Source of the DNA: Deltaproteobacteria bacterium GWB2_55_19
GTDB taxonomy: Bacteria; Desulfobacterota; GWC2-55-46
Reading direction: 5' to 3'
NCBI GenBank assembly: GCA_001797465.1
Contig: MGPQ01000019.1
Location: 176,212-219,317, forward strand
Length of the DNA: 43,106 nt
A model generated the notes under the pieces. That model did no database searches. It saw only the letters and a list, made by a program, of their open reading frames with translations, and had not been told where the DNA came from. Made by a program: the position numbers and the translations under genes. The stretch's first letter is position 1. Each line of letters opens with the position of its first letter. Shown one piece after another: positions 1 to 10,267 of this stretch.

Positions 1-85
1 GCGCAGGGCCAAAGTCTTGTACGGAGCCTTTGGGGTAAATCAATTCTCCAGCCGTTCGATACGGATTTGCCGGTCCGGCGAGGAC
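1..85. repeat. Dispersed intergenic repeat A, copy 1 (contig edge)
   Basis: The first 85 bases match 25830-25913 base for base over most of their length, and 28888-28972 more loosely. All copies begin with GCGC(A/G)GGGCC and end with the small hairpin GTCCGGC(A/G)AGGAC (here 73-85). The last base of the repeat is the first base of the tpiA stop codon (complement of 85-87), so the element abuts the end of that gene. The contig starts in the repeat, as expected when an assembler stops at a multi-copy sequence. No coding potential is seen. Confidence 0.75.
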
Positions 86-843
86 TACCTCGGCAGGAAC
101 CTGACTATGCGGGCGAAGTCCTCGGCCTTGAGGGATGCCCCTCCTACGAGGGCGCCGTCTATGTTGGGTTGGCTCATGAGCTGGTCGATGCTGTCGGGTT
201 TGACCGACCCGCCGTAGATGATCCGGGTGTTTTTAAGTGATTCCTTTTCGTAGAGCTCATGGAGGAGCTCGCGGAGCGCGTTATGGACCTCCTCGGCCTC
301 CTGCGGGGTGGCGACCTTCCCTGTCCCGATCGCCCAGATCGGCTCGTAGGCGATCGTTATGTCGCGTAGCGCCCCGCCGCCCAGGCCGTAGAGGGCCTTT
401 TTGACCTGGAGCTTTACTTTCGATATGGTCTTGCCCTTTTCCCTCTCCTCAAGCGTCTCTCCGACGCAGACGATAGGTTTAAGCCCGTCCCTTATGGCCG
501 CGATGACCTTCTTGTTGATAACCTCGTCGGTCTCCTTGAAGTGCTCCCTCCTCTCGGAATGGCCGATTATTACATGGTGGCACCCGGCGGATTTGAGCAT
601 TTCGCCTGAGATTTCACCTGTATACGCGCCGCTCTTTTCCCAGAAGATGTTCTGGGCGCAGAGCCTCATGGGGCTGTCGGCTATAAGCGGGCTTAGGTGA
701 TAGATGTGTGTGAAAGGCGGGGCAATGAGTATCTCGGCGTTGTCCGCTCCCTTAAGGAGCTCACGGAGTTTGAGCACCAGGTCCACGCCTTCGTGGATGG
801 TGGTGTTCATCTTCCAGTTTCCGGCTATGAGAGGTGTCAGCAT
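85..843 (-). CDS. tpiA: Triosephosphate isomerase
   Basis: Interconverts dihydroxyacetone phosphate and glyceraldehyde 3-phosphate in the cytoplasm. The 252-residue product has the usual family length. It shows the N-terminal AGNWKMN motif with the catalytic lysine at residue 11, the IGHSERR motif with the electrophilic histidine, and the AYEPIWAIGTG motif with the catalytic glutamate followed by the phosphate-gripping loop. The C-terminal GGSVKP and GALVGGASL phosphate-binding segments are present. It is the last gene of the minus-strand gap-pgk-tpiA cluster, 58 bp after pgk, and its stop codon touches repeat A. The start is ATG at 843. Assignment is secure. Confidence 0.98.
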   Translation of the reverse strand: MLTPLIAGNWKMNTTIHEGVDLVLKLRELLKGADNAEILIAPPFTHIYHLSPLIADSPMRLCAQNIFWEKSGAYTGEISGEMLKSAGCHHVIIGHSERREHFKETDEVINKKVIAAIRDGLKPIVCVGETLEEREKGKTISKVKLQVKKALYGLGGGALRDITIAYEPIWAIGTGKVATPQEAEEVHNALRELLHELYEKESLKNTRIIYGGSVKPDSIDQLMSQPNIDGALVGGASLKAEDFARIVRFLPR

Positions 844-901
844 TCGCGTAAGTTGGTGTGTAGCAAGGGTTTTTGGCTCTTGCCCGGGTTATGGCCTGAA
901 A

Positions 902-2116
902 TTAATTCGACGCCGCGCACTCCGCCTTCTGCCTAAGGGCGGTGATCCCAGGGAGCTCAACGCCCTTGAGTGTCTCAAGAAAAGCGCCGCCACCGGTCGA
1001 TATATAGCTCATCTTCGCGAACTCTCCGGCGCGGTGTACCGCGACGTCCGTGTCCCCGCCTCCGACTATGGTCATGGCATAGGTGTTGGCCACGCTCGTC
1101 ACCATGGCAAAGGTCCCTCTGCTGAACGCGTCTATCTCAAAGACGCCCATCGGGCCGTTCCAGATGATAGTCTTCGCGTTCTGTATCGCCTCGGTAAAGA
1201 GAGTAACGGTCGCGGGGCCGATGTCGAGCGCCATCCAGTCCTTGGGTATCTCCTGGTAGGTTACGACCTTTGTCTCAGCCGAGGCGCTGAACTTGTCAGC
1301 CACCACGAAGTCGACCGGCATGTACAGCTTTATGTGCTTTTCTCTCGCTTTTTCAATAACTTGCTTCGCGGTCTCAAGGGCGTCAGGCTCAAAGAAAGAG
1401 TTGCCGACCTCGTAACCGAGGGCCTTGAAGAAGGTAAGCGCCATGCCTCCGCCTATTACAAGCTTATCGACCTTTTCACAGAGGCTCAGAAGCACGCCGA
1501 CCTTGTCTGAGACCTTCTTGCCGCCTATTAAAGCGACGAGAGGCCTCGTAGGTTTATCCATGGCCATCGAGAAGTAGGTGAGCTCTTTTTTCATCAGGAA
1601 CCCGGCCCCGACCTCTTTCACGTACCTGGTGATGGCGACGTTCGACGAGTGCGCCCTGTGGGCCATGGCGAAGGCGTCGTTTATGTAGACATCGGCCAAC
1701 GCGCCGAGCTTCCTGCCGAATTCCTCGTTGTTTTTCTCTTCCTCAGGATGGAACCTCAGGTTTTCAAGGAGGACGACGTCCCCCGGCTTCATGGCGTCGA
1801 CGACCTTCCCGGTCTCTTCCCCTATGCAGTCCGGCGCGAGCGTAACCTCTTTTTCAAGGAGTCTGCCGAGCCTCTTCGCAACAGGCGAGAGGCTCATCTC
1901 AGGGACCCTCTTGCCCTTGGGGCGGCCGAGGTGCGAGGCGAGTATGACCTTCGCGTTCTCGTCGAGCGCGAAGTTTATGGTGGGGAGTACGCTCCTTATG
2001 CGGGTGTCGTCCGTGATGTTGCCGTTCTCGTCGAGCGGCACGTTGAAATCCACCCTGATGAAGACGCGCTTGTCCCGAAGGTTTATCTCGTCGATATATT
2101 TAAGACCCTGGTTCAA
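902..2116 (-). CDS. pgk: Phosphoglycerate kinase
   Basis: Transfers phosphate between 1,3-bisphosphoglycerate and ADP. The 404-residue protein has the N-terminal RVDFNVPLD substrate-binding motif, the HLGRPKG motif, a central GGKKVSDK segment and the C-terminal nucleotide-binding GGGDTDVAV segment (family consensus GGGDS/T). It starts at TTG (2116), preceded by a strong AGGAGGT ribosome-binding site about six bases upstream, so the rare start codon is well supported. It lies 21 bp after gap and 58 bp before tpiA on the same strand, so the three are very likely co-transcribed. Assignment is secure. Confidence 0.98.
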   Translation of the reverse strand: MNQGLKYIDEINLRDKRVFIRVDFNVPLDENGNITDDTRIRSVLPTINFALDENAKVILASHLGRPKGKRVPEMSLSPVAKRLGRLLEKEVTLAPDCIGEETGKVVDAMKPGDVVLLENLRFHPEEEKNNEEFGRKLGALADVYINDAFAMAHRAHSSNVAITRYVKEVGAGFLMKKELTYFSMAMDKPTRPLVALIGGKKVSDKVGVLLSLCEKVDKLVIGGGMALTFFKALGYEVGNSFFEPDALETAKQVIEKAREKHIKLYMPVDFVVADKFSASAETKVVTYQEIPKDWMALDIGPATVTLFTEAIQNAKTIIWNGPMGVFEIDAFSRGTFAMVTSVANTYAMTIVGGGDTDVAVHRAGEFAKMSYISTGGGAFLETLKGVELPGITALRQKAECAASN

Positions 2117-2137
2117 GTCCCTGACCTCCTGTGTTCA

Positions 2138-3166
<1,029 letters not shown>

Positions 3167-3216
3167 TTATTTTTCAGGACGATACAACTGAATAAGTTTC
3201 GTCAATATCTCAGTGG

Positions 3217-3918
3217 TCAGGCCGTTGCGTACTTTTTAAACGCTTCCTTTATTTCCTTGAGCGTCAGTTGCCCCGGCGCGGTCTTCCCGGTGATAGACCC
3301 GTACGTTATAAGAGAGCCTAACATGGGGAAAAACACACGTGACGCGGCCCCTTTCCCGCCCATAGCTATGATTATAAGGTCGCCGCCGCCGAGCAATGCC
3401 TTGGCAAGTCTCTTCAGATCCTTTACTGAGCCTGCATGCGCGGCGACCTTTACTATATCCGCGCCTTTTTTCCTCGATTTTTCAATAATATCCCTGAGAG
3501 CGGCGTCTCCTGGGGTGCTCTTAAAGTCGTGGTGGGAAATTATCACCATCTTCCCATTGCTCTTTGCAGAGCTTACCACATTTTTTATTATACCGCGTGA
3601 GCTGAGCTCGATGTCAACTATATCTGAATATGGGATAAGTGCTTCGAAAAGGGCGGCCCTCGTACGATCGCTTAACGGCTGGAGGCCGCCCTCTTTTTTC
3701 GACCTGACTGTAAGGATTATCGGAAGACCGGAGATTTTCTTGAGTTTCCGGAGGCTTACAGCCAAAGAAGCCGGGTCGAGGTCAACAAACGAATCAACCC
3801 TCACTTCAAGGAGGTCAGCCCCCTGCTCCACGGCCTTTTTTATTGCGCCGGTCTTTATCCCTTCTACGATTACCCCGGCGGCCTTCGGGCCATTTACCGG
3901 GAATGCGCCCTTCCTCAA
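3217..3918 (-). CDS. aroD: 3-dehydroquinate dehydratase, type I
   Basis: Converts 3-dehydroquinate to 3-dehydroshikimate in the shikimate pathway through a Schiff-base mechanism. The 233-residue product has the class I TIM-barrel features: EVRVD near residue 40, ILTVRSKKEGG, the catalytic histidine in ISHHDF, and the Schiff-base lysine in DIVKVA. The C-terminal PGQ segment of the active-site lid is present. The start is taken at TTG (3918); no in-frame ATG lies close by and the ribosome-binding site is weak, so the N-terminus could differ by some residues. It stands alone among aro genes here, upstream of gap and divergent from the coiled-coil gene. Confidence 0.93.
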   Translation of the reverse strand: MRKGAFPVNGPKAAGVIVEGIKTGAIKKAVEQGADLLEVRVDSFVDLDPASLAVSLRKLKKISGLPIILTVRSKKEGGLQPLSDRTRAALFEALIPYSDIVDIELSSRGIIKNVVSSAKSNGKMVIISHHDFKSTPGDAALRDIIEKSRKKGADIVKVAAHAGSVKDLKRLAKALLGGGDLIIIAMGGKGAASRVFFPMLGSLITYGSITGKTAPGQLTLKEIKEAFKKYATA

Positions 3919-4359
3919 TCGGCCCCCATATGATGCCCGGAATCCCGCGTTAGAAACCGTAACGCCGGGGATGATGCTAACCTATCGAAAATAAAGATAA
4001 AAAACAGCAACTGGCGGAACGGAGCCTTTCTGGAACCAATATACCAATACTTAAAAGGACGGGAAAAGTCAAGAAAAATCAGGCACAGTTGTGCTGTGGC
4101 CGTGAATCGGGTAAGTGTATCGTGATTTTTTTCCGCAGGGCTTTTAATTTTTAATGTAATACAAGTCTTTTTTTTAATCTTTGCAAAAGATAATTAGATG
4201 TTGAAAAATACTGGGGGACAGGAGTCGCCTGGGCTACGGGAACTTGCCGCAGTCTCGTAACGACCTGACACAATACGAGGGAAAAATAGCCGCTGGTCGG
4301 GCTTGAATTTTGTATGCCCCCTGGGTTATAATTTTTGTACTTTCTAACGGAGTTTTTTT
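3919..4359. other. Divergent intergenic region, AT-rich
   Basis: 441 bp between aroD (leftward) and the coiled-coil gene (rightward). No credible ORF is present. It contains T-rich tracts around 4120-4200, a short inverted repeat CTCGTA/TACGAG at 4254-4259 and 4274-4279, and the promoter at 4303-4332. A short stretch near 4018 (ACGGAGCCTTT) recalls the middle of repeat A, but the match is too short to call a copy. Confidence 0.6.
4303..4332 (+). promoter_or_regulatory. Sigma70-type promoter for the coiled-coil/LysM gene
   Basis: TTGAAT at 4303-4308 and a perfect TATAAT at 4327-4332 are separated by 18 bp. A CGGAG ribosome-binding site (4348-4352) and the ATG at 4360 follow, giving a leader of about 20 nt. 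The arrangement is convincing, but no transcription start has been measured. Confidence 0.75.
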
Positions 4360-7218
4360 ATGGGTGGAATCGGCGCAATAGTAGGATTGTTTCTGATGTT
4401 CTCTCTCGCGGTCTCCTGGGTCTCGGGAGACAAGGAGAAGGCGCGTCTCGAGGACAAGGTCAAGGAGACGAAGTCCGCGGAGATGTCCCTTGAGAAAGAC
4501 CTGAACACGGCGAAGAACGAGCACACGAAGACGCTGGAATCGCTAAAGGAGACCGAGAAGAAGCTCAAGGATGAGATATCCGAGAAGAAGAAGCTGGAGA
4601 GGGCGCTCGCCTTCGAAGAGAGGCAGAGGAGGCTTGCCGAGAAGGAAGGCGTCGACTTTGACCTCGACAAGGAGAGGGAGAGGATAAAGGCCGAGATAGA
4701 GGCAAAGGCCCAGCAGGAGATAACGGAGTTAGAGGCGAAGCTCCTCGCTGTCGAGGAGGCGAAGAAGCGTTTCGAGACCGAGATGCGCCTTAAGATTGAG
4801 GAGGAGGCGAGGAAGCGCGCGGAAGAGGCATGGACGCAGGCCGAGCTTGCCAGGACCCAGGCCCAGGAGGCGCTCCTTAAAAGCACCTCGCTCGAAGGCA
4901 AGCTGAAGGAGATGGAAAAGGCGAGGTCCGCGATGGAAAAGTCGCTTAAGGCCCAGGAGACGGCGCGCAAAGACGCCGAGCTTAAGCTCGCAAAGGAAAA
5001 AGACGCGAGGTCCACGCTTGAGGCGCGCCTTAAGGACGTTGAAAAAACAGTCTCTATCTCCAAGTCTCTCGGCGGCGTGGCAAAGGACGCGGTCGTAGCC
5101 GCCGCAACGGTTTCGAAGGGGACAGAGGCCGTCATGCTCGAAAAGGCCGCCGAGGCCTCCGCGTTGCTTGTCGCCGAGCTTGAAAGGTCGAAGACCGACT
5201 CGGAAAAGAAGGTGAAGGAGAGCCAGGAGTCCATTGCGGCCCTTCAGAAGGAAATAGCGAAGATAAACGAGGAGAAGTCCGTTATCAGGGCCGAGGCCGA
5301 GGCGAACGCCAAGGGGCTCGCGTCCATAAGGCAGGAGCTTGAGGCCGCGAGACAGGAAGAGGACTCTCTTCGGAAGGCCCTTGAGGCGAGGCCCGTAGTG
5401 CTCGCCCCTGAGACGGTCGCGGCCGGGGAGGCCTCGCGCGAAGAGCTCTCGAAGAAGGTCGCCTCGCTCGAAGCGAAGCTCGTGGAGGCCGAGGAGGCCA
5501 AGAGGAAGTCCGAGGATGCGTCCAGGCTCGAGTTCGAGACGATGAGGGTCCGCTCCGAGGACCTCCTTGCCAGGAACAAGGAGCTTGAGATACAGTTCGG
5601 GGACCTGAAGCAGACGCTCGCAAAGTCCGAGGCCGCCGGGGACATGGCGAGAGACCTGATAGCCAGGAACGTCGAGCTGGAGACCAAACTTAAAGAGGCC
5701 GGGCTCGTCTCGCTCCAGGGCAAGGCCGCGACCTTCGTCGCCCAGAAGCTCATCGAAAAGAACTCCGAGCTCGAGATGAAGATCAAGGACGCGCAACTCG
5801 CGCTCGCGCAGTCTGAGGCGGCCAGAGGCGAGGCCCAGTCCGCGATAAAGGAGAACCGGGAGCTCGCCTCGAAGCTCAAGGACGCCGAGGTCACGCTCGC
5901 GAAGAGCCAGACGTCTTCCTCCCTGCTCGAGAGCCTGAACGCGAGGAACGTCGAGCTCGAGACGAGGATAAAGCAGGCCGGGGAGGCGGTGGCGCAGGCC
6001 GACGCCGCGCGGTACATGGCCGAGGAGCTCCGCGCAAAGAACATGGACCTTGAGGATCGTCTCAGCAAAACCCCCGGCGTCGATATAAAGGAAATCGAGG
6101 GGCTCCGGTCGTCAAGGCAGGAGATGGAGGGTAAGCTCCTCAAGGCGGCCGAGCTCAAGCAGACGCTCGAGGCGAGCCTTAAGGACGCCGAGGCCGCAAA
6201 GACCGCCGGCGAGGTCGCCATAAGGGCGATAGTCAGCGCGAGGGAACAGACCGAGGTAAAGCTCCTTCAGGAGGCGGAAGCGAGAAAGGCCCTTGAGACG
6301 AGGCTCTCTGAGTTCGAGGCCGCGAAGGCCGCGAACGATCTCGTTGTAAGGGACGCCGAGGCCGCGAAAAAGAGGCTCGAGTTCCAGGTCGCGCAGGAGA
6401 TAACCGCGAGGACCGCCCTTGAATCCAAGCTAAAGGAGACGGACTTCCAGAAGAAGGCCGCCGAGAGTGCGATAGACATGGCCGAGACCTCGAAGAAGGA
6501 CGCCGAGGCCCGGATTTTGGTCGAGGTCGAATCGAGGAAGGCCCTTGAGGCCAGGCTCGCAAACGAGCTCGACGCGAGGAAGGGCGTAGAGGCGAGGCTC
6601 ATCCAGGAGGTAGAGTCCAGGAGGATAATCGAGGCGAAGCTCCGGGAGACCGAGGAGGCGAAGGCCGCCGAGATGGAGGCGGTAAAGGGCCTGGAGAAGT
6701 CCCTTAAAGACACAGAGGAAAGGCTCGGGAAAGAGGACCAGGCAAGGAAGGATCTCGAAATCCAGATACAGAGGATAAGCAGAGAGGCAGAGGCATGGAA
6801 GACCGGTGGCGTTGTTCCCACGGATGTCATCGCCCTTCAGAAGGAGTTCGCGAGCCTCAAACAGAAGATAGTCGAGAAACTCAAAAACGGAGAGGTCAAG
6901 CCCGAAGACGTGGCGAAGTTCATGCAGATAGACGACGTCCTCGGCTTCCACATAGTAAAGAGGGGCGATACGCTCTGGAAGATAGCGAAGCAAAAAGACG
7001 TTTTCGGGAACCCTTACATGTGGCCGCTCCTTTACAGGTACAACGTCTCGAAGCTCAAGGGGCCGGACATCATCAGGATAGACCAGGTGCTCATTATCTA
7101 CAAGTCGATATCCGCGACAGAGGCGAAGGACGCGGTCAGGAAGGCGAAGTTCCGCGGCGACTGGCGCGGGTGGACCGACGCCCAGAAGCGTAGCTGGGTG
7201 GAGGAGTGGACTAGGTAG
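4360..7218 (+). CDS. Large coiled-coil protein with N-terminal membrane anchor and C-terminal LysM domain
   Basis: 952 residues. Residues 1-22 form a hydrophobic segment that acts as a signal anchor or uncleaved signal. Residues of about 24-850 are almost uninterrupted charged heptads rich in Ala, Glu, Lys, Arg and Leu, with recurring units such as ARNVELE and KALEARL, predicting a very long rod. From residue 863 a LysM domain follows (IVKRGDTLWKIAKQ), then a WP-rich tail ending at 952. LysM domains bind peptidoglycan or act as envelope adaptors, so the protein probably spans or scaffolds the periplasm, fixed at both ends; this is inference. It has its own promoter and terminator and is not in an operon. 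No named family was recognised for the whole protein; the repetition suggests internal duplication. Confidence 0.9.
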   Translation: MGGIGAIVGLFLMFSLAVSWVSGDKEKARLEDKVKETKSAEMSLEKDLNTAKNEHTKTLESLKETEKKLKDEISEKKKLERALAFEERQRRLAEKEGVDFDLDKERERIKAEIEAKAQQEITELEAKLLAVEEAKKRFETEMRLKIEEEARKRAEEAWTQAELARTQAQEALLKSTSLEGKLKEMEKARSAMEKSLKAQETARKDAELKLAKEKDARSTLEARLKDVEKTVSISKSLGGVAKDAVVAAATVSKGTEAVMLEKAAEASALLVAELERSKTDSEKKVKESQESIAALQKEIAKINEEKSVIRAEAEANAKGLASIRQELEAARQEEDSLRKALEARPVVLAPETVAAGEASREELSKKVASLEAKLVEAEEAKRKSEDASRLEFETMRVRSEDLLARNKELEIQFGDLKQTLAKSEAAGDMARDLIARNVELETKLKEAGLVSLQGKAATFVAQKLIEKNSELEMKIKDAQLALAQSEAARGEAQSAIKENRELASKLKDAEVTLAKSQTSSSLLESLNARNVELETRIKQAGEAVAQADAARYMAEELRAKNMDLEDRLSKTPGVDIKEIEGLRSSRQEMEGKLLKAAELKQTLEASLKDAEAAKTAGEVAIRAIVSAREQTEVKLLQEAEARKALETRLSEFEAAKAANDLVVRDAEAAKKRLEFQVAQEITARTALESKLKETDFQKKAAESAIDMAETSKKDAEARILVEVESRKALEARLANELDARKGVEARLIQEVESRRIIEAKLRETEEAKAAEMEAVKGLEKSLKDTEERLGKEDQARKDLEIQIQRISREAEAWKTGGVVPTDVIALQKEFASLKQKIVEKLKNGEVKPEDVAKFMQIDDVLGFHIVKRGDTLWKIAKQKDVFGNPYMWPLLYRYNVSKLKGPDIIRIDQVLIIYKSISATEAKDAVRKAKFRGDWRGWTDAQKRSWVEEWTR

Positions 7219-7282
7219 GGGCGGAGATAAAAGGATCTCTGTTAAGTCCGGGTCAGGTTAAGCGTTATTGGATTGAACGGAT

Positions 7283-7319
7283 AACAAGAAAGGGGCCGAG
7301 AGGCCCCTTTCTTGTTTTT
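7283..7319 (+). terminator. Rho-independent terminator after the coiled-coil gene
   Basis: A perfect 15-bp stem (7283-7297 with 7302-7316) closes a GAGA loop and runs into a short T tract. It lies 65 bp after the stop at 7218. The A/T-rich lower stem could allow function in both directions. Confidence 0.9.
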
Positions 7320-7418
7320 GGAAGTCATTTTGATTCACAAGTAACTATCGTGAATTTTGGGACAGTCCCGGAGTTGCCACCTTTCACACCCCGCTTTATA
7401 ACTTAAAACAATAACCTG

Positions 7419-7447
7419 TTGAGAATTAATATAAAATTACCTATAAT
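7419..7447 (+). promoter_or_regulatory. Sigma70-type promoter of the HEAT-GT2-TPR/barrel-phosphatase operon
   Basis: TTGAGA at 7419-7424 and TATAAT at 7442-7447 with an optimal 17-bp spacer. The expected start is near 7454, giving a leader of about 33 nt before the TTG start at 7487. Upstream, ATTCAC (7333-7338) and GTGAAT (7350-7355) form an inverted repeat that could be an operator; that part is speculative. Confidence 0.75.
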
Positions 7448-7486
7448 CCCCGCAATGCACTTACCCTTTGGACGGGGAACCCCAGT

Positions 7487-8827
7487 TTGGCCTATCTTTT
7501 TGTATACATTACCATATGGACGACGGTTGTTCTCATAATAGGGACATTTCTGGCCGTTCTCGTCCGCAGGTCCTTCATGGGCAGGAAGTACATGAGGCTG
7601 GATGTGGAGCGGGAGAGGTACTCCGCCCTGCTCGCCACGCTCGAAGTCGGCAAAAAGATAGAGGATATAAGCCCGTTTGTGAAGAAGCCAGGCTCCGCAG
7701 GCTGGATAGCGATAGAGGAGAACCTCTTCAGGGCCATCGGTTCGGAAACCGGGAGGCAGGAGGGCCTGCGACTCTTTAACGCGCTCGGTTACTCGGACAG
7801 GTACATGAAGTCCCTCTCCTCGAAACGCCAGTGGGAGCAGGCGCTCTCAGCCGAAAAGCTCGGGCGTATAGATTGCCGCATGGCGGTCTCTCTCCTCATA
7901 GACGCCCTTAAGAGCCGGAACAGGGACCTGCAACTCATGGCCATACACTCGCTCGGCGTCATAGGGGACGCAACTGCCATGCCCCACCTGGTCGCGCTCC
8001 TGAAATACGCGGTCTCCGCGGAGGAGGAGATATCGCTCCCAATACTGAAATCATCCATACTTGCCTTCGGGGTGAGGTCTGAAACGTGGCTCTTGCCATG
8101 TCTCACGGACCCCGACTGGCGCCTGCGCTCCACGGTCCTCGACATACTCGGAGAGGTAGGCAACCCCATGCTCTCGGGCGAGTTCATGCGGATGCTTAAG
8201 GACCCGGAACAGGACGTGAGGGCCAAGGCCGCCAAGGGCTTAGGGAAGCTTAAATGCGCCGAGGCGGCGCGCATGCTTATTGAAGCGCTGGACGACCCGT
8301 TCTGGGTAGTCCGGCTCCACAGCGCCAGAGCCCTCGGGCTCATGAAAGACCATGCGGCGATAGCGCACCTTAAGGACATGCTCGGGGACAAGAACTGGCA
8401 GGTAAGGAGCGTCGTTGCAGAGGCCTTGAGCAGGATAGGCGGAAAGGGTTTTGTCGAGATGCTGAACGTCTACATAGACTCAACGGATAAGTACGCGAGG
8501 GACCAGGCGCTCGACGAGCTCGGGAGAAAGGGCGTCCATGGCAAGATGATGGCGCGCCTTGCCTGTATCCAGGGGCGGGAATCCCTTTTAAAACTTAATG
8601 GATCCGGGAATCCTGACGATAAGGCGGATATAAGGGACGGGATACTCGACGAGATGCTCTCGATACTCTCAACCCTGAACGAGTTCAGGCTCTATGAAGT
8701 CCTGGACGCGCTCTCCGGAGGGGAGGGCAAAGAGGCCAACGAGGCGGCAACGACGGCTGTAACCGCTCTACGAGGGGGTGAGGGCCCGGCGTCAGGACCT
8801 CCCGGGCTTACCGGTAGAATATCTTAA
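7487..8827 (+). CDS. Membrane-anchored HEAT-repeat protein
   Basis: 446 residues. A hydrophobic helix at about residues 3-27 is followed by a basic cluster (RRSFMGRK), so the body is predicted to be cytoplasmic. Residues of about 110-350 contain successive helical pairs of HEAT/PBS-lyase type, recognisable by repeats such as DPEQDVRAKAAKGLGKL, DPFWVVRLHSARALG and DKNWQVRSVVAEALSRIG. Such repeats normally bind a protein partner. The start is TTG at 7487; there is no in-frame ATG near it and the ribosome-binding site is poor. The stop is contiguous with the start of the glycosyltransferase gene at 8828, so translational coupling and a role as scaffold or regulator of that enzyme are likely (inference). 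Confidence 0.88.
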   Translation: MAYLFVYITIWTTVVLIIGTFLAVLVRRSFMGRKYMRLDVERERYSALLATLEVGKKIEDISPFVKKPGSAGWIAIEENLFRAIGSETGRQEGLRLFNALGYSDRYMKSLSSKRQWEQALSAEKLGRIDCRMAVSLLIDALKSRNRDLQLMAIHSLGVIGDATAMPHLVALLKYAVSAEEEISLPILKSSILAFGVRSETWLLPCLTDPDWRLRSTVLDILGEVGNPMLSGEFMRMLKDPEQDVRAKAAKGLGKLKCAEAARMLIEALDDPFWVVRLHSARALGLMKDHAAIAHLKDMLGDKNWQVRSVVAEALSRIGGKGFVEMLNVYIDSTDKYARDQALDELGRKGVHGKMMARLACIQGRESLLKLNGSGNPDDKADIRDGILDEMLSILSTLNEFRLYEVLDALSGGEGKEANEAATTAVTALRGGEGPASGPPGLTGRIS

Positions 8828-10264
8828 GTGGAAACCGTTCTCATAAAATTCATCTATTACTTCAACTACGTCGTCCTCGGCTATTACTTCGCGGCGAACG
8901 GCATCTATCTCGTCCTGCTCGTTCTCGCCTCCGGGATGATAATAAACCACCTCTCAAGGCTCGAGTACGGCAGGTATCAGACCTCCATCCACCCGCTCGT
9001 CGCCCCTCCCATAAGCATCATCATAGCCGCGTATAACGAGGAATCGAACATAGTGGACTCTATCGGGTCGCTTCAGCACCTCAATTACCCGGACTACGAG
9101 GTGATAGTCGTTAACGACGGCTCGACGGACAAGACCTTAAAGAGGCTCATCGAGGGCTACGGGCTCACCAGGACCAATGTCATCTACCGCGAGACGATAC
9201 AGACGGCCCGGGTCTTCGGGTTCTACCTCAACCCGGAGACGCCGAATCTCATCGTCGTGGACAAGGGACACGCTGGAAAGGCGGACTCCCTTAACGTGGG
9301 GATAAACATCTCGAGGGCCCCGTACTTCTGCTCGGTCGACGCGGATTCCATCCTGGAGGACAGCGCCCTCATGCGCCTTATGAGGCCGATTGTCGAGTCC
9401 CCGGAGCTCGTACGGGCCACCGGCGGGATCGTCCGGATAGTGAACGGCTCATTGATAGTCGGGGGGCGGCTTAAGAAGATACAGCTCCCATCTGACGCGC
9501 TCTCCAGGCTCCAGGTCGTCGAGTACATAAGGAGCTTCCTCTTCGGCAGGGCAGGGCTCTCAAAGCTCAACTCCCTCCTCGTAATCTCCGGGACCTTCTC
9601 GATGTTCCATAAGAGATCGGTGCAGGAGGCGGGCGGGTATCTGACGAACACTGTCACCGAGGACATGGAGCTTGTCGTGAGGCTGCATAAGCATCTCATC
9701 GATAAGGGGGCGAGGTATAAGATCAACTTCGTCCCTGACCCCATATGCTGGACCGAGGCGCCGAAGGATTTGAATATGCTCAAAAAGCAGAGGAGGAGGT
9801 GGCACCTCGGGCTCGCGGAATCCATCTTCACATACAGGAAGATGCTCTTCAACCCGCGCTACGGCAGGGTCGGGTTTTTCGCCCTCCCTTACCAGCTCTT
9901 CGTCGAGCTCCTTGGGCCTGTAATAGAAATAGCCGGCTACTTTGTCGTGACGGCCTCCTTCTTTCTCGGCATAGTGAACAAACAATTTTTCATGCTCTTC
10001 CTCTTCATGGCTCTGCTCGTGGGCATTTTCTTCTCGACAGCGGCGGTGCTCCTTGAGGAGATATCGTACAGGAGGTACCCGAGGCTCAAGGACCTCCTTA
10101 TACTCCTCGGATTCGGGATACTCGAGAACTTCGGTTACAGGCAACTGCTCGCGCTATGGAGGACCGAGGCGGTCCTCCGGTTCCTCTTCGACAAGGAGAG
10201 GGAGTGGGAGGTCGTCAAAAAACAGGGCTTCGACACCCCGGCTGGAGACGTCAAACAGGCGTAA
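8828..10264 (+). CDS. Processive family 2 glycosyltransferase, multi-pass membrane protein
   Basis: 478 residues. Hydrophobic N-terminus (about 8-40), then a GT-A catalytic domain with the full processive GT2 motif set: NDGSTD (96-101), DAD (171-173), TED (277-279) and QRRRW (321-325). Two or three further membrane segments follow at about 350-420. These motifs are shared with cellulose synthase, chitin/NodC, hyaluronan synthase and PgaC, enzymes that polymerise a beta-linked sugar and move it across the inner membrane. The sugar cannot be told from sequence. The GTG start directly follows the stop of the HEAT gene, and the TPR/barrel gene starts 3 bp after the stop, so all are one operon. 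Confidence 0.95.
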   Translation: METVLIKFIYYFNYVVLGYYFAANGIYLVLLVLASGMIINHLSRLEYGRYQTSIHPLVAPPISIIIAAYNEESNIVDSIGSLQHLNYPDYEVIVVNDGSTDKTLKRLIEGYGLTRTNVIYRETIQTARVFGFYLNPETPNLIVVDKGHAGKADSLNVGINISRAPYFCSVDADSILEDSALMRLMRPIVESPELVRATGGIVRIVNGSLIVGGRLKKIQLPSDALSRLQVVEYIRSFLFGRAGLSKLNSLLVISGTFSMFHKRSVQEAGGYLTNTVTEDMELVVRLHKHLIDKGARYKINFVPDPICWTEAPKDLNMLKKQRRRWHLGLAESIFTYRKMLFNPRYGRVGFFALPYQLFVELLGPVIEIAGYFVVTASFFLGIVNKQFFMLFLFMALLVGIFFSTAAVLLEEISYRRYPRLKDLLILLGFGILENFGYRQLLALWRTEAVLRFLFDKEREWEVVKKQGFDTPAGDVKQA

Positions 10265-10267
10265 AAT

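Noticed and set aside
4018..4040. Possible fourth copy of repeat A
   Set aside because: Only about eleven bases match the middle of the repeat and neither end is present.
4729..6993. Several antisense open frames of 100-355 codons opposite the coiled-coil gene
   Set aside because: They arise from the codon bias of the Glu/Lys/Ala-rich gene. They are Ser/Leu- or Arg-rich, lack start signals and resemble no family.
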